The notes: generated by a model from the sequence alone, not told the origin. Shown: positions 14,035-22,737, counted from the first letter of the stretch. The stretch: 33,974 nucleotides of DNA from Candidatus Faecalibacterium intestinigallinarum (GCA_019113345.1 DXHQ01000044.1:1-33974); one strand, 5' to 3'. Program-made: numbers and translations.

Positions 14035-15347
14035 CAGGCCAGCGGGTCCCACAGGGGCATGGGCAGGGGCTGCTGGTCCAGCAGGGCGCGCTGTTCCGGC
14101 TTGAGCAGGTCCTTGCGGATGACGCACTGGTAGACGTAGGCGGCAAACCACTTCTCGCTGCCGATGAAGTAGCCCTTCTGGCCGGCGGCGTCGCCCCAGC
14201 TGTTTTCGATCTTCCAGCGGTCGGGCCGGCCGTCTGCGCCGAGGTTGACCCCGCAGAACATCATGCAGTGGTTCATGGTGCTCTCGCGGCTGGTCAGCCG
14301 GGCCGCCTTGTCCATGGCGAGGTCCAGCCCGCCCAGCACCGCCCCATACTGGAAGCTGTCGGGGTCCCAATAGCCGTGGGCGCGGTCGCGGTCGGGGTGG
14401 CAGTCGCAGCTGAAGCAGACCGGCTCGCCGGCCTGCAGCTGACGGACGGTCAGCTCCTCCAGCTCTTCCTGGGGGAGGTTGAGCCAGAACATATTTTCCT
14501 CCACCACGTCCCCCATAAAGGGCTGGCAGTAGGTGCGGTTCATCTCATGGATGGGCGACGAGATGACCGGCAGGTAGGCGTCGAAATCGTAGTGGACATA
14601 CTTTTCAAAGAACGCCTGCGGGGTCAGTCCGCGGTCGCAGTGGTAGTGCTTGTCCTTGTCGGTGTACTCGAAGTCAAAGGTCCGGGGCGGCTGGCCGTAG
14701 AGGATGCAGAGGGCGTTGTAGTCCTCCTGCAGCATGGCGGCGCGGCGGGCGGCGGTGTCTCTGCCGGCGCGGGCCAGTTCCCGCAGTTCCAGAGCGTCCT
14801 TGCGCAGCTTGCGCTCCAGAATGCTGCGGTACTGCGCGGTGCCGGAGGAGTGGACGTTCTCGGGCATGACCCATTCGGGCACCACGCCGTATTTGCGCAC
14901 CAGGCTTGCCACCATGTCCCACTGGCCGCCGTCGGGCAGGGGGCTGCCCAGCAGCGTCCAGGTCTCGCGGTCGGTGAGCTCCTGCCCGGCAAAGTGCAGG
15001 ATGTTCTCATAGAAGAGGTTGCACTTTTCCAGCTTGTCGTAGAAAGCCATGTAGGACGCCGAGAAGGCGAAGGATTCGAGGCCGCAGCCCCGGATGACCT
15101 CCTCCCGCAGGGCGTTGAGGACCGAGAACATCCAGCAGCGGCCGCTCTTTTTCTGATTGGTGATGCCGGTGGTGGGCACGGTGACCGAGAAGTCCATCCG
15201 CAGCTTTGCCGCCGCGGCGGGCACAAAGGCCGCGTCGTCCAAATCGGTGCGGCTGATGGCGTTGGACAGGACGGTCAGGTCCGGCCGGCTCTGGTAGCCC
15301 TGCTCCATCTGTGCGAGCAGGGCCGGGGTGATGGGGGTGACGTTCAT
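14034..15347 (-). CDS. pepC: C1B-family cysteine aminopeptidase (bleomycin hydrolase / PepC)
   Basis: The 437-residue cytosolic aminopeptidase has the papain-like catalytic residues: glutamine and cysteine in NQKKSGRCWMF (Cys71), histidine in STMNHCMMF and asparagine in KIENSWGD. The length fits the C1B family, which forms a hexameric barrel with the active sites inside and trims peptides from the N-terminus. A GTG three codons upstream is possible, but ATG at 15347 is better placed relative to AAAAGGAT. It is 33 bp after the methionine gamma-lyase family gene and overlaps ogt by one base, so all are in one operon. Confidence 0.93.
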   Translation of the reverse strand: MNVTPITPALLAQMEQGYQSRPDLTVLSNAISRTDLDDAAFVPAAAAKLRMDFSVTVPTTGITNQKKSGRCWMFSVLNALREEVIRGCGLESFAFSASYMAFYDKLEKCNLFYENILHFAGQELTDRETWTLLGSPLPDGGQWDMVASLVRKYGVVPEWVMPENVHSSGTAQYRSILERKLRKDALELRELARAGRDTAARRAAMLQEDYNALCILYGQPPRTFDFEYTDKDKHYHCDRGLTPQAFFEKYVHYDFDAYLPVISSPIHEMNRTYCQPFMGDVVEENMFWLNLPQEELEELTVRQLQAGEPVCFSCDCHPDRDRAHGYWDPDSFQYGAVLGGLDLAMDKAARLTSRESTMNHCMMFCGVNLGADGRPDRWKIENSWGDAAGQKGYFIGSEKWFAAYVYQCVIRKDLLKPEQRALLDQQPLPMPLWDPLA

Positions 15348-15380
15348 CGTTTTCACTATCCTTTTGCTTTGATGTATGTC

Positions 15381-16643
15381 TTACGCCGAAAAATAGGCGT
15401 TTTGGACCGCAAGCAGGACGCCGGCGCGGCTGGCTGCAAAGTTCAGCCCGCCCTGCAGATAGCAGGTGTAGGGCGCGCGCATGGGGCCGTCGCAGCTCAG
15501 CTCGATGGTACTGCCCTGGGTAAAGCTGCCGCTGGCCATGATCACCTCGTCGGTGTAGCCCGGCTCGGGGCAGGGCTCGGGCAGGGCGTAGCTGTCCACC
15601 GGGCTGGCCGCCTGAATGCCCCGGCAGAAACCCACCAGCGCGTCGGCGCTGCCGGCGTCGAAGCAGGTGACGATGTCGTTGTGCGCCTCACAGTAGCGGG
15701 GCACGGGCTTTGCCCCGGCCAGCTCCAGCAGGCACTGGGCATAGATGGCGGTCTTGATCGCCTCGCAGACGACGCCGGGCGCGTAGTAAAAGCCCAGGTA
15801 CATCTCGCGGGCGGTATCGAGGGTGCAGCCCAAGTCCTTGCCGAGGCCGGGGGCGTTGAGCCGGTAGGCGCACTGCTCGACCAGGTCCCGCCGCCCGGCG
15901 ATGTAGCCGCCGGTGGGAGCGATGCCGCCGCCCGGATTCTTGATGAAGCTGCCGGCGATCAGGTCGGCCCCGGCCGCGCAGGGCTCGGCCGTCTGGGTGA
16001 ACTCGCCGTAGCAGTTGTCCACAAAGACGATGATCTCAGGGTTGGCGCTGCGGGCGGCGTCGGCCACTTTGCGGATGGTCTCGAGGTCGAAGGCGTTGCG
16101 CTGCATATAGCCGCGGCTGCGCTGGATGTGGCAGACTTTGGCCCGGGGAGCCGCCGCCGCAATGGCCTCGTAGTCGGGGGTGAAATCGGGCCGCAGGGGC
16201 ACTTCCTCGTAGCGGATGCCGTAGTCGGTCAGGGTGCCGGTGCCCTCGCCCTTGCCGTCGATCCCGATCACCCCTTCCAGGGTGTCATAGGGGCGGCCGG
16301 TGGCGGCCAGCAGGGTGTCCCCCGCCCGCAGCAGGCCGAAGAGAGCCACCGCCAGCACATGGGTGCCGCTCATGAACTGGCTGCGGACCAGAGCGTCCTC
16401 GCAGCCCATGGCCTGGGCAAAGATGGCTTCCAGCTTGGCGCGGCCGGTGTCCCACAGGCCGTAGCCGGTGGTGCCCAGCATATCGGTGGCCGACATCTGG
16501 TTGTCGGCAAAGGCCCGCAGCATCTTGAGCTGATTGTAGTCCCGCACCTCTTCGGCCTGGCGGAAGTAGGGCGCGCAGAGGGCCATGGCCTGCTCGTCCA
16601 GGGCCAGGACCTCGGGTTTGTAGTCAAAAAAACGTTCCAGCAT
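15381..16643 (-). CDS. Methionine gamma-lyase family PLP protein (YnbB/aluminium-resistance type)
   Basis: The 420-residue protein belongs to the fold-type I PLP family once called aluminium-resistance protein. The start MLERFFDYKPEVLALDEQ, the DMLGTTGYGLWDTGR segment and the likely PLP lysine in AGSFIKNPGGG are characteristic. FVDNCYGEF supplies the cofactor-contacting aspartate. The family is named after methionine gamma-lyase, but the true substrate is uncertain. The ATG follows AAAGGAATTGT. It starts 12 bp after the GNAT gene stop in the murD operon. Confidence 0.93.
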   Translation of the reverse strand: MLERFFDYKPEVLALDEQAMALCAPYFRQAEEVRDYNQLKMLRAFADNQMSATDMLGTTGYGLWDTGRAKLEAIFAQAMGCEDALVRSQFMSGTHVLAVALFGLLRAGDTLLAATGRPYDTLEGVIGIDGKGEGTGTLTDYGIRYEEVPLRPDFTPDYEAIAAAAPRAKVCHIQRSRGYMQRNAFDLETIRKVADAARSANPEIIVFVDNCYGEFTQTAEPCAAGADLIAGSFIKNPGGGIAPTGGYIAGRRDLVEQCAYRLNAPGLGKDLGCTLDTAREMYLGFYYAPGVVCEAIKTAIYAQCLLELAGAKPVPRYCEAHNDIVTCFDAGSADALVGFCRGIQAASPVDSYALPEPCPEPGYTDEVIMASGSFTQGSTIELSCDGPMRAPYTCYLQGGLNFAASRAGVLLAVQNAYFSA

Positions 16644-16655
16644 ACAATTCCTTTC

Positions 16656-17402
16656 TCATGGGGAGAGATAGCGGCCAAGGCTGCCGGCGGCCTGAAAGCC
16701 CAGCCGGGTGTAAAAGCCCACCCGCTCGGGGCAGCAGGCCAGACAGACTTCCAGCCCTTCGGCCGCGAGGGCGTTGGCAAAGAGGGCGGCCAGCCGTCCG
16801 CCCGCGCCCCGGCCCCGCAGTTCGGGGTCGGTGCAGCCGCAGGCCAGGTAGGCTTTTCCGCCCCGGATGGCGTAGGCCCCGATGGTGGCGGCGATCTGCC
16901 CGTCCAGCGTCAGGGCCCAGACCCGGGCCAAGCCCCGGCTGCGCTTTGTGCACAGGGCCGAGTAGTAGTCGTCCCGCGCCGGCCCCGCCGGGTAGAGGAA
17001 GGCCGCAAGGGCCCCGGCCGCCGGTTCGGTCTCGAGGACGAGGCGTCCCCACAGGGCCTCGTCGGCCGGAGGCAGGGGCAGCAGCCGCCCCGCCGGCAGG
17101 GCAAAGCAGGTCAGCTGCCCGGCGCTGCGCCAGCCGGCCGGGGCGGTGCCGCTGGTGATGAGGGAGCCGCAGCCGCAAAAGTGCAAAAAGGCGGCCAGCT
17201 CTTCGGGGTCCGCCCCGCCGGCGGCCAGGGCGTCGGCCCCGCCGATGTCCAGCGCCAGCGAAGGTCCGGCATAGAACCGGCCCGGCTGGCTGCGGGCAAA
17301 GAGGCTGCGTTCGACCGGCAGCAGCACCTCAAAACAGGGCGCGCCCCGGCAGGCCCGGAGAAAGCGCTTTTTCCCCTGCGGGGTGACGGCCCGGGCGATC
17401 AC
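16656..17402 (-). CDS. GNAT family N-acetyltransferase
   Basis: The 248-residue protein has its GNAT domain in the C-terminal half. ALTLDGQIAATIGAYAI and AYLACGCTDPELRGRGAGGRL contain the acetyl-CoA-binding R/Q-x-x-G-x-G/A motif (RGRGAGG), and CCPERVGFYTRLGF is the usual C-terminal strand. The N-terminal half (about 1-120) is less typical and may bind the substrate. Substrate unknown. The start is GTG at 17402, which overlaps the murD TGA as GTGA, indicating translational coupling. Confidence 0.87.
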   Translation of the reverse strand: MIARAVTPQGKKRFLRACRGAPCFEVLLPVERSLFARSQPGRFYAGPSLALDIGGADALAAGGADPEELAAFLHFCGCGSLITSGTAPAGWRSAGQLTCFALPAGRLLPLPPADEALWGRLVLETEPAAGALAAFLYPAGPARDDYYSALCTKRSRGLARVWALTLDGQIAATIGAYAIRGGKAYLACGCTDPELRGRGAGGRLAALFANALAAEGLEVCLACCPERVGFYTRLGFQAAGSLGRYLSP

Positions 17403-18793
17403 AGGCTGTTGACCACCTGTTTATAGTGGCGGCCCCGGGCCTCGAAGTTGGGGTAGGCGTCGAAGGAAGCCGAAGCCGGCGAGAGGCTGACGATGTCCCC
17501 GGGTTTGGCCGCCGCGCGGGCGAGGGCCACCGCCTCCTCCATGCTGCCGGCGTGCAGGATGGCAAGACCGCTGGCTGCAAAGCCGGGCTCGGCCCGGACA
17601 GCCTCTTCGATGCGGGGGCCGGTCGCGCCCATCAGGACCAGGGTCTTGACATGGGCCAGCAGTTCGGGGGCCAGCGGCTGGTAGGGGATCTTTTTGTCAT
17701 AGCCGCCGGCGATCAGGATGATCTTCTGGTCAAAGCTGCGCAGCCCGGCGATGGTCCGGGTGGGGCTGGTGGCGATGGAATCGTTGTACCAGGTCACCCC
17801 GTCCAGGGTGCGGACCGGCTCGATCCGGTGTTCCACCCCGGTAAAGGTGCTGCCCACCTGCCGGATGGCCTCCACCGGCACACGCCCCCAGACCGCCGCG
17901 GCGGCGGCCAGCAGGTTCTCAATGTTGTGCAGTCCCCGCAGCTTGACCTCCTTCTGGGCGAGGAAGGGAGTCACCGCCCCGCCCTCGGCCATGCAGAGCA
18001 TCCCGTCCGCCCGCAGGAAAGCGCCGTTGTCTGTCTCGTGCAGCCGGGTGAACCAGACCTGCTCCCCCCTGCAGTCGGCCTGCATGGCGCGGGTGATCTC
18101 GTTTTCATACCCCAGCACGGCCCGGCAGGGCGGGGTCTGGTAGAGCAGGATGTTCCGCTTGGCGTCGATATACTCCTGCATATCCTTGTGGTGGTCGAGG
18201 TGGTTGGGGGTGACGTTGGTCACCACCGCCACCCGGGGGCTCTTGCGCATACTGATGAGCTGGAAGCTGGACAGCTCCACCACCGCGACGTCCTCCGGGG
18301 CCACTTCGGGCAGCATGGGCAGCAGCGCCGCGCCGATGTTGCCGCCCAAATGCACCCGGCGGCCCGCCGCCTTGAACATCTCGCTGATCAGGGTGGTGGT
18401 GGTGGTCTTGCCGTCCGAGCCGGTCACCGCCACGATCTCGCAGGGGCAGAAGTCGAAAAAGAGCTCCACCTCGCTGGTCACCATGGCGCCGGCGGCGATG
18501 GCGTCCTGCAAAGGCTTCTGGTAATACTCAAAGCCGGGGGTGCGCAGGATGATGTCCTGGCCCTTGAAGCCCTCCATATACCCCTCGCCCAGGCTGAGCC
18601 GGACGCCCAGCCGGCGCAGGGTGCCGGCGTACTCGCCGAAGGCCTCCAGCGACGGCTTTTTGTCGCAGAGGGTCACCTCGGCCCCGAGGCCCACAAATTC
18701 CTCGATCAGGGTCTTGTGGCTGACCCCCGCGCCGATGAAGGCCACCTTTTTGCCGCGCACCAGTGCGGCGAGCTGCTGCTGTTCTTTCTCCAT
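17399..18793 (-). CDS. murD: UDP-N-acetylmuramoyl-L-alanine--D-glutamate ligase
   Basis: The 464-residue Mur ligase adds D-glutamate to UDP-MurNAc-L-Ala in cytosolic peptidoglycan precursor synthesis. The N-terminal Rossmann-like domain starts GKKVAFIGAGVSHKTL. The ATP loop is TGSDGKTTTT, and VTPNHLDHHKDMQEYIDAKRN carries the conserved histidine and the lysine that is usually carbamylated. The C-terminal domain includes YNDSIATSPTRTIAGL and the ending SPASASFDAYPNFEARG. The ATG at 18793 follows GGGAGGGAG. It leads an operon with genes unrelated to cell wall synthesis rather than sitting in a dcw cluster. Confidence 0.96.
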   Translation of the reverse strand: MEKEQQQLAALVRGKKVAFIGAGVSHKTLIEEFVGLGAEVTLCDKKPSLEAFGEYAGTLRRLGVRLSLGEGYMEGFKGQDIILRTPGFEYYQKPLQDAIAAGAMVTSEVELFFDFCPCEIVAVTGSDGKTTTTTLISEMFKAAGRRVHLGGNIGAALLPMLPEVAPEDVAVVELSSFQLISMRKSPRVAVVTNVTPNHLDHHKDMQEYIDAKRNILLYQTPPCRAVLGYENEITRAMQADCRGEQVWFTRLHETDNGAFLRADGMLCMAEGGAVTPFLAQKEVKLRGLHNIENLLAAAAAVWGRVPVEAIRQVGSTFTGVEHRIEPVRTLDGVTWYNDSIATSPTRTIAGLRSFDQKIILIAGGYDKKIPYQPLAPELLAHVKTLVLMGATGPRIEEAVRAEPGFAASGLAILHAGSMEEAVALARAAAKPGDIVSLSPASASFDAYPNFEARGRHYKQVVNSL

Positions 18794-18845
18794 CACAAAC
18801 TCCCTCCCGGGGCCCGCAGCCCCTTCTATTGTAGGCACACCGCTC

Positions 18846-18874
18846 ATTATACATCTTTTAGAAGCCGTTGGCAA
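18846..18874 (-). promoter_or_regulatory. murD operon promoter
   Basis: The minus strand has TTGCCA (18874-18869), a 17-bp spacer and TATAAT (18851-18846). It is divergent from the promoter of the peptide-binding lipoprotein. Confidence 0.82.
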
Positions 18875-18954
18875 CGGGTTTGTGCCCCGCCGCGCCGCAG
18901 CCGGCCGGGAAGGGCGCAGGCAACGAAATTTCCAAAAGAGGCGTCAAATGTCGG

Positions 18955-18983
18955 TTGTCATTTCATGGCGTTTCTGCTACACT
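18955..18983 (+). promoter_or_regulatory. Promoter of the peptide-binding lipoprotein gene
   Basis: The plus strand has TTGTCA (18955-18960), a 17-bp spacer and TACACT (18978-18983), about 36 bp before the TTG start codon. Confidence 0.78.
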
Positions 18984-19018
18984 GGGGGTGTATCTTCTTG
19001 ACAGAAAGGACGCAAACC

Positions 19019-20584
19019 TTGAAACATATTCTGCAACGTATCCTGGCCGCCGCGCTGGCGGCCGGCTGCCTGCTGGCGCTGGCCGGCTGCACCGCCGGCT
19101 CGGGGGTCAACAGCTTCACCTGGTTCGTGGAGGAGATCCCCGCAAACCTCGACCCCCAGGTCGCCTCAGCTCCCGAGGACGTCATCGCCTGCACCAACCT
19201 CTGCGGCGGGCTGGTCCGGCTGGATGCCGACGGTCAGCCCCAGCCCGACCTGGCCGAAAGCTGGACCGTCTCTTCCGACGGCCTGCGCTATGCCTTTACT
19301 CTCCGGCCCGATCTTTTCTACCGGGCCTCCCGCGGCGATGCGACCGACTACGCCATCACCGCCGAGGACTTTGTCTACGCCTTCCAGCGGGTCTTTTCGC
19401 CCGAGACGGCCTCGCCCTATGCGGTGGAGTTCGCCGCCCTTGCGGGGGCCGGCGCGGTGCTGGCCGGTCTGTCCGGGCCCGAGAGCCTCGGGGTGCGGGC
19501 CGTCGACGAGCGGACGGTCGAGTTCACCCTCGCCGAGCCGGACGACAGCTTTCTGACCAAACTGGCCCTGCCCGGGGCCATGCCCTGCGACGAGGCCTTC
19601 TTCGAGAGCACCGGCGGCAGCTACGGCCTGACCACCGACACCACCCTTTCCAGCGGCAGTTTTTACCTTTATAATTGGACCTCCGGCGGCCTGTTCCTCC
19701 GGCGGGAAGGTTCGGACGGCCTGGTGGACAGCCTGCGCCTGGTGCAGAACACCGGCAGCGCTCAGACCGCCGAGGAGCTGATCCTGAACGAGCGGTGCAC
19801 CGCCGTCCTCGACGAAACGGACGCGGCCACCTCCCTGCGGTCGGTCAGCTATTCGGACACCACCTGGTGTCTGCTCTTCAACACCGAACAGCCCGCCCTG
19901 CGCAATGTCCTGCTGCGGCAGGCGCTGGCCTCGGCGGCGCGGCTGGCCGTCCTGCCGGTGAACGAGGCCCTCTACGCCCCGGCCTCCGGCCTGGTGCCGG
20001 AGGGGCTCACGGTGGGCTCCCTCGATTACCGCGAGACGGCCGGAGACCCCTCCCCCGCCCTCGGCAGCGCCTACGCCCTCTACCGCAGCGCGCGGGAAAC
20101 GGTCACCAGCGCCGACCTGATGGGCATCACCCTGCTGGTGCCGGCCGGGGCCGGCCTGACCGAGGCGGCTTCCTCCCTCAACAGCGTCTGGCAGCGGGAG
20201 CTCTCCCTCTTCTTCTCGCTGGAAGAGGTGGACGAGGAGACCTTTGCCGAGCGGATCGCCGGCGGCGACTACGCCATCGCCCTGGCCCCGGTGGAATGCA
20301 CCGACGGCAGCGTCTACAGCCTGCTGCGCAGCTTCGGCCCCGAGGGCCTTGCCCGCTATGACGACACCGGCTACGAGACCCTGCTGGCCCAGAGCGCCGC
20401 GGCCCCTTCCAGCGAGGTGCGCTGCGCCCTGCTGGCCCAGGCCGAGCGCCAGCTGCTGGAAAGCTGCGCGGCCGTCCCCCTCTTTGCCCAGCAGAAACGG
20501 CTCCTGATCGCCGACGGAGTGGAGGGCCTGGTCTTTGACCCCTACGGCCCCGTTTTGGACCTGACCTGGACCACCAAGGAATAA
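19019..20584 (+). CDS. Peptide/oligopeptide ABC transporter substrate-binding lipoprotein (SBP_bac_5)
   Basis: The 521-residue protein is an OppA/DppA-type binding protein. A lipoprotein signal peptide ends in the lipobox LALAGC (Cys25), so it should be anchored outside the membrane. The mature part has the typical NLCGGLVRLDADGQPQPDLAESW, TAEDFVYAFQRVFSP and PLFAQQKRLL segments. The start is TTG at 19019, since AGAAAGGA lies 8 nt upstream and no ATG fits; upstream ATGs in the same open frame would precede the promoter elements. No permease or ATPase genes lie nearby, so it is an orphan component. The SDR gene follows after 28 bp. Confidence 0.9.
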   Translation: MKHILQRILAAALAAGCLLALAGCTAGSGVNSFTWFVEEIPANLDPQVASAPEDVIACTNLCGGLVRLDADGQPQPDLAESWTVSSDGLRYAFTLRPDLFYRASRGDATDYAITAEDFVYAFQRVFSPETASPYAVEFAALAGAGAVLAGLSGPESLGVRAVDERTVEFTLAEPDDSFLTKLALPGAMPCDEAFFESTGGSYGLTTDTTLSSGSFYLYNWTSGGLFLRREGSDGLVDSLRLVQNTGSAQTAEELILNERCTAVLDETDAATSLRSVSYSDTTWCLLFNTEQPALRNVLLRQALASAARLAVLPVNEALYAPASGLVPEGLTVGSLDYRETAGDPSPALGSAYALYRSARETVTSADLMGITLLVPAGAGLTEAASSLNSVWQRELSLFFSLEEVDEETFAERIAGGDYAIALAPVECTDGSVYSLLRSFGPEGLARYDDTGYETLLAQSAAAPSSEVRCALLAQAERQLLESCAAVPLFAQQKRLLIADGVEGLVFDPYGPVLDLTWTTKE

Positions 20585-20612
20585 CCAATCACAGAAACAA
20601 GGAGGGTTTGCC

Positions 20613-21386
20613 ATGAAGATCGCCGTGGTGACCGGCGCGTCCAGCGGGCTGGGCCGGGAATTTGTCCGCCAGCTGGCCCGGCAGGAAAAGCAGCTGGAGG
20701 AGATCTGGGTGATCGCCCGCCGGCAGCCTCAGCTGGAGGCCCTGCGCCGGGAAAGCCCCGTCCCCCTGCGGGTGCTGGCCATGGACCTTGCCGCCGACGG
20801 CGCGGCCGGCCGGCTGGAAGCCGCTCTCGCCGCAGCCCGGCCCGAGGTGTCGGTGCTGGTCTGCGCGGCGGGCTTCGGGCGGATGGGAGACTACCGGCAG
20901 GTCTCCCGGCAGGACAGCGCCGCCATCATCCGGCTCAACTGCACCGCCGCCGTCGAGGTGACCATGGCCTGCCTGCCCTACATGAAGGCGGGCGGCCGCA
21001 TCCTGGAGATCTGCTCGACCGCGGCTTTCCAGCCCTTCCCCTATCTGAACGTCTATGCCGCGAGCAAGGCGTTCCTCTACCGGTACAGCCTGGCCCTCGG
21101 CCGGGAGCTGCGCCGCCGGCGCATCACGGTCACTGCCGTCTGCCCCTACTGGGTCAAGGACACCGCCTTTATCCCGACGGCGACGCCGGCCGCCGGGACG
21201 CCGGCCGTCCGGCACTTTCCGCTTGCCTCCCGCAGCCGCCGGGTGGTGGCCCGCGCCCTGCTGGACAGCCGGCGGGGCCGCGCCGTCTCCACCCCCGGTC
21301 CCGTCTGCACCTTCCACCGCGCCGCCGCCAAAGCCCTGCCCGCCGGCATTCTGATGTCCGCCTGGGAAGTGCTGCGCAAAATATAG
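20613..21386 (+). CDS. Short-chain dehydrogenase/reductase
   Basis: The 257-residue protein has the Rossmann cofactor motif TGASSGLG near the N-terminus (residues 8-15), the NADP/NAD-binding LVCAAGFG region, and the catalytic YAASK (about residues 148-152), with the serine in EICSTAAF. It resembles the DltE/YqjQ-like classical SDRs. The substrate is unknown. The ATG follows AAGGAGGG. The gene is 28 bp after the lipoprotein gene and is followed by a terminator, so the two probably form a transcript. Confidence 0.9.
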   Translation: MKIAVVTGASSGLGREFVRQLARQEKQLEEIWVIARRQPQLEALRRESPVPLRVLAMDLAADGAAGRLEAALAAARPEVSVLVCAAGFGRMGDYRQVSRQDSAAIIRLNCTAAVEVTMACLPYMKAGGRILEICSTAAFQPFPYLNVYAASKAFLYRYSLALGRELRRRRITVTAVCPYWVKDTAFIPTATPAAGTPAVRHFPLASRSRRVVARALLDSRRGRAVSTPGPVCTFHRAAAKALPAGILMSAWEVLRKI

Positions 21387-21402
21387 CGTCCTCCACCTTT
21401 TT

Positions 21403-21465
21403 GCCCCGCTGTCCAAAAGATTGCACACCAACATTTTTTCACAGGGAGACGGACGGGGCTTTTTT
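21403..21465 (+). terminator. Terminator after the SDR gene
   Basis: GCCCCG (21403-21408) can pair with CGGGGC (21454-21459), with GTCC/GGAC as an alternative extension, across a long intervening loop, and is followed by a T-run. The long loop makes it less certain than the others. Confidence 0.6.
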
Positions 21466-21551
21466 GTGTTTTCTGCGCAGGAACGATGATTTAAGGCGCA
21501 AATTTTCACAACTGTATCACAAACTGCGTCCTGGGACGGCTGCGCGATGCC

Positions 21552-21580
21552 TTGTTGTTTTTTGCCGGATATGCTATAAT
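21552..21580 (+). promoter_or_regulatory. Promoter of the double-glycine-leader gene pair
   Basis: The plus strand has TTGTTG (21552-21557), a 17-bp spacer and TATAAT (21575-21580), with TGC directly before the -10 box (extended -10). The 250 bp between the SDR stop and the first small gene hold only the terminator and this promoter. Confidence 0.8.
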
Positions 21581-21637
21581 CGGGGTAACCCAGTTCCCGC
21601 GGCCTGCTGCGGGGCCTACTTGAAAGGAGCCCTACTT

Positions 21638-22084
21638 ATGGAATATACCACTACTTCGGGCACGCTTGCCATGCCCGCGCACTACGCCCTTGTCCCGCAG
21701 GAGGAAATGGTCTACCTCGACGGCGGCGCACTGTTCAACATCACCCAGGAGCAGGTCATCCAGTTCGGCGTCAACGTCGTGGTCAACGGCCTGATGTTCC
21801 TCGGCGGCGCGTTCTTCTCGGCCGGGGTGGCCATGGTCACCAACGCCTTTGTGGGCACCACCCTCAAATCCGGCGGCAAGATCATGAAGGACTTCTTCTC
21901 TTCCCTCAACAGCCACCAGTGGGTGATGCTGGGCGTCACCGGCCTGCTGGGCGGCCTGTACGGCCTGAGCATGGCGTCCTACTACTATATGCAGCTGGTC
22001 GACCCGCTGGTCAAGGCCTTCCAGGATGCGTTTGCCGCGCCCGCGCAGACCACCGAGGCCGGCGCCCTGCCCGCAGCTGCCTGA
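21638..22084 (+). CDS. Small membrane protein with double-glycine-type leader (first of a pair)
   Basis: The 148-residue protein begins with a polar 30-residue segment ending EEMVYLDGG. Val at -12, Glu at -8, Met at -7, Leu at -4 and GG at -2/-1 match the classical double-glycine leader cut by peptidase-containing ABC exporters. After the GG come two hydrophobic regions (about 42-70, rich in Gly, Val and Phe, and about 94-113, VMLGVTGLLGGLYGL) and an Ala-rich tail. The segment LAMPAHYALVPQEEMVYLDGG aligns without gaps with the next gene. The ATG follows TGAAAGGAG. It may be an exported bacteriocin-like or signalling peptide precursor, but 148 residues is long for that and no exporter or immunity gene is nearby. 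Family not recognised. Confidence 0.8.
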   Translation: MEYTTTSGTLAMPAHYALVPQEEMVYLDGGALFNITQEQVIQFGVNVVVNGLMFLGGAFFSAGVAMVTNAFVGTTLKSGGKIMKDFFSSLNSHQWVMLGVTGLLGGLYGLSMASYYYMQLVDPLVKAFQDAFAAPAQTTEAGALPAAA

Positions 22085-22131
22085 CGCCGCTTTCTCTCTT
22101 CGCGCATCTCATCAAGAAAGGAGCTGTTTGT

Positions 22132-22392
22132 ATGCAGAATCTTCGTATGCCTGCGCACTGCGCCCCCATCGACCCCGCCGAGCAGCGCGCCCTCACCGGC
22201 GGCGGCCCTGTCACCGAGGCGGTCGGCGCCTTCCTCGACAGCCTGCATCTGACCGATTTCTATCGGGGTTCCTCGGTGCTGGCCTTCTCCTTCACCTTTG
22301 TGCCCGCCCTCTTCTTCACGGCGGCGCGGGCCGTCTTTGGCCTGGGCCAGGAGCTGGCCGAGGGCATCTACAACATTCTCCAGCAACTCTAA
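22132..22392 (+). CDS. Small membrane protein with double-glycine-type leader (second of a pair)
   Basis: The 86-residue protein starts MQNLRMPAHCAPIDPAEQRA and then LTGGG. Its leader shares L-x-MPAH-x-A, the Glu at -8, Leu at -4 and the GG with the preceding gene, and Ile stands at -12. After the glycines a 62-residue mature part holds an acidic stretch (VTEAVGAFLDSLHLTDFY) and one hydrophobic helix (about 43-65, SVLAFSFTFVPALFFTAARAVF). The mature part is unrelated to that of its partner. The ATG follows AAGAAAGGAG and lies 47 bp after the first gene. Structured repeat copy C begins 8 bp after the stop and may end this transcript. Function unknown; a two-peptide secreted system is one possibility. 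Confidence 0.78.
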   Translation: MQNLRMPAHCAPIDPAEQRALTGGGPVTEAVGAFLDSLHLTDFYRGSSVLAFSFTFVPALFFTAARAVFGLGQELAEGIYNILQQL

Positions 22393-22399
22393 AGCATTT

Positions 22400-22586
22400 C
22401 CAGGGGGGACCCATTTCTGCCTGCATACGCAGGTCAGAAATCCTTCCCCCCTGGTATCCCCCTTTTAGACAAAATTTGCCGCAGAACCATGCACTCGGCC
22501 CGAGCGGGCCTCGCACACTCTCTGCGTCAAATTTCCCTGTATGTGTCCCGCCCGTCCGCACATGTCGGCCGAGCGGGACTTTTTTT
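22400..22586 (+). repeat. Structured intergenic repeat, copy C
   Basis: This copy lacks hairpin 1 but has hairpin 2 (CCAGGGGGG/CCCCCCTGG enclosing TTTCTG/CAGAAA and CCTGC/GCAGG), hairpin 3 (CGCAGA/TCTGCG) and the terminal hairpin GTCCCGCCCG/CGAGCGGGAC (one C-A mismatch) with loop CACATGT and seven Ts. It lies directly after the double-glycine-leader pair in the sense direction, so here it could serve as their terminator. No flanking direct repeat was found. Between it and galK (22587-22832) only a weak promoter candidate is seen. Confidence 0.85.
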
Positions 22587-22737
22587 ATCACTGCGCACTG
22601 CACCGTTCCCTTCCGGCCAAACATCCTAAAAGCTCTTTTCGGTGCGGAGAAGTTTTTGTGAAAAGCAACTTCCATATCAGCTGTGCAGCCCGGCCCGGTT
22701 TTTTGCCAACTTTGCATCAACAGGCAACAATAATACA

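Noticed and set aside
17426-19018. Upstream extension of the peptide-binding lipoprotein frame
   Set aside because: It runs antisense through murD and across the promoters; the lipoprotein signal peptide begins at the TTG at 19019.
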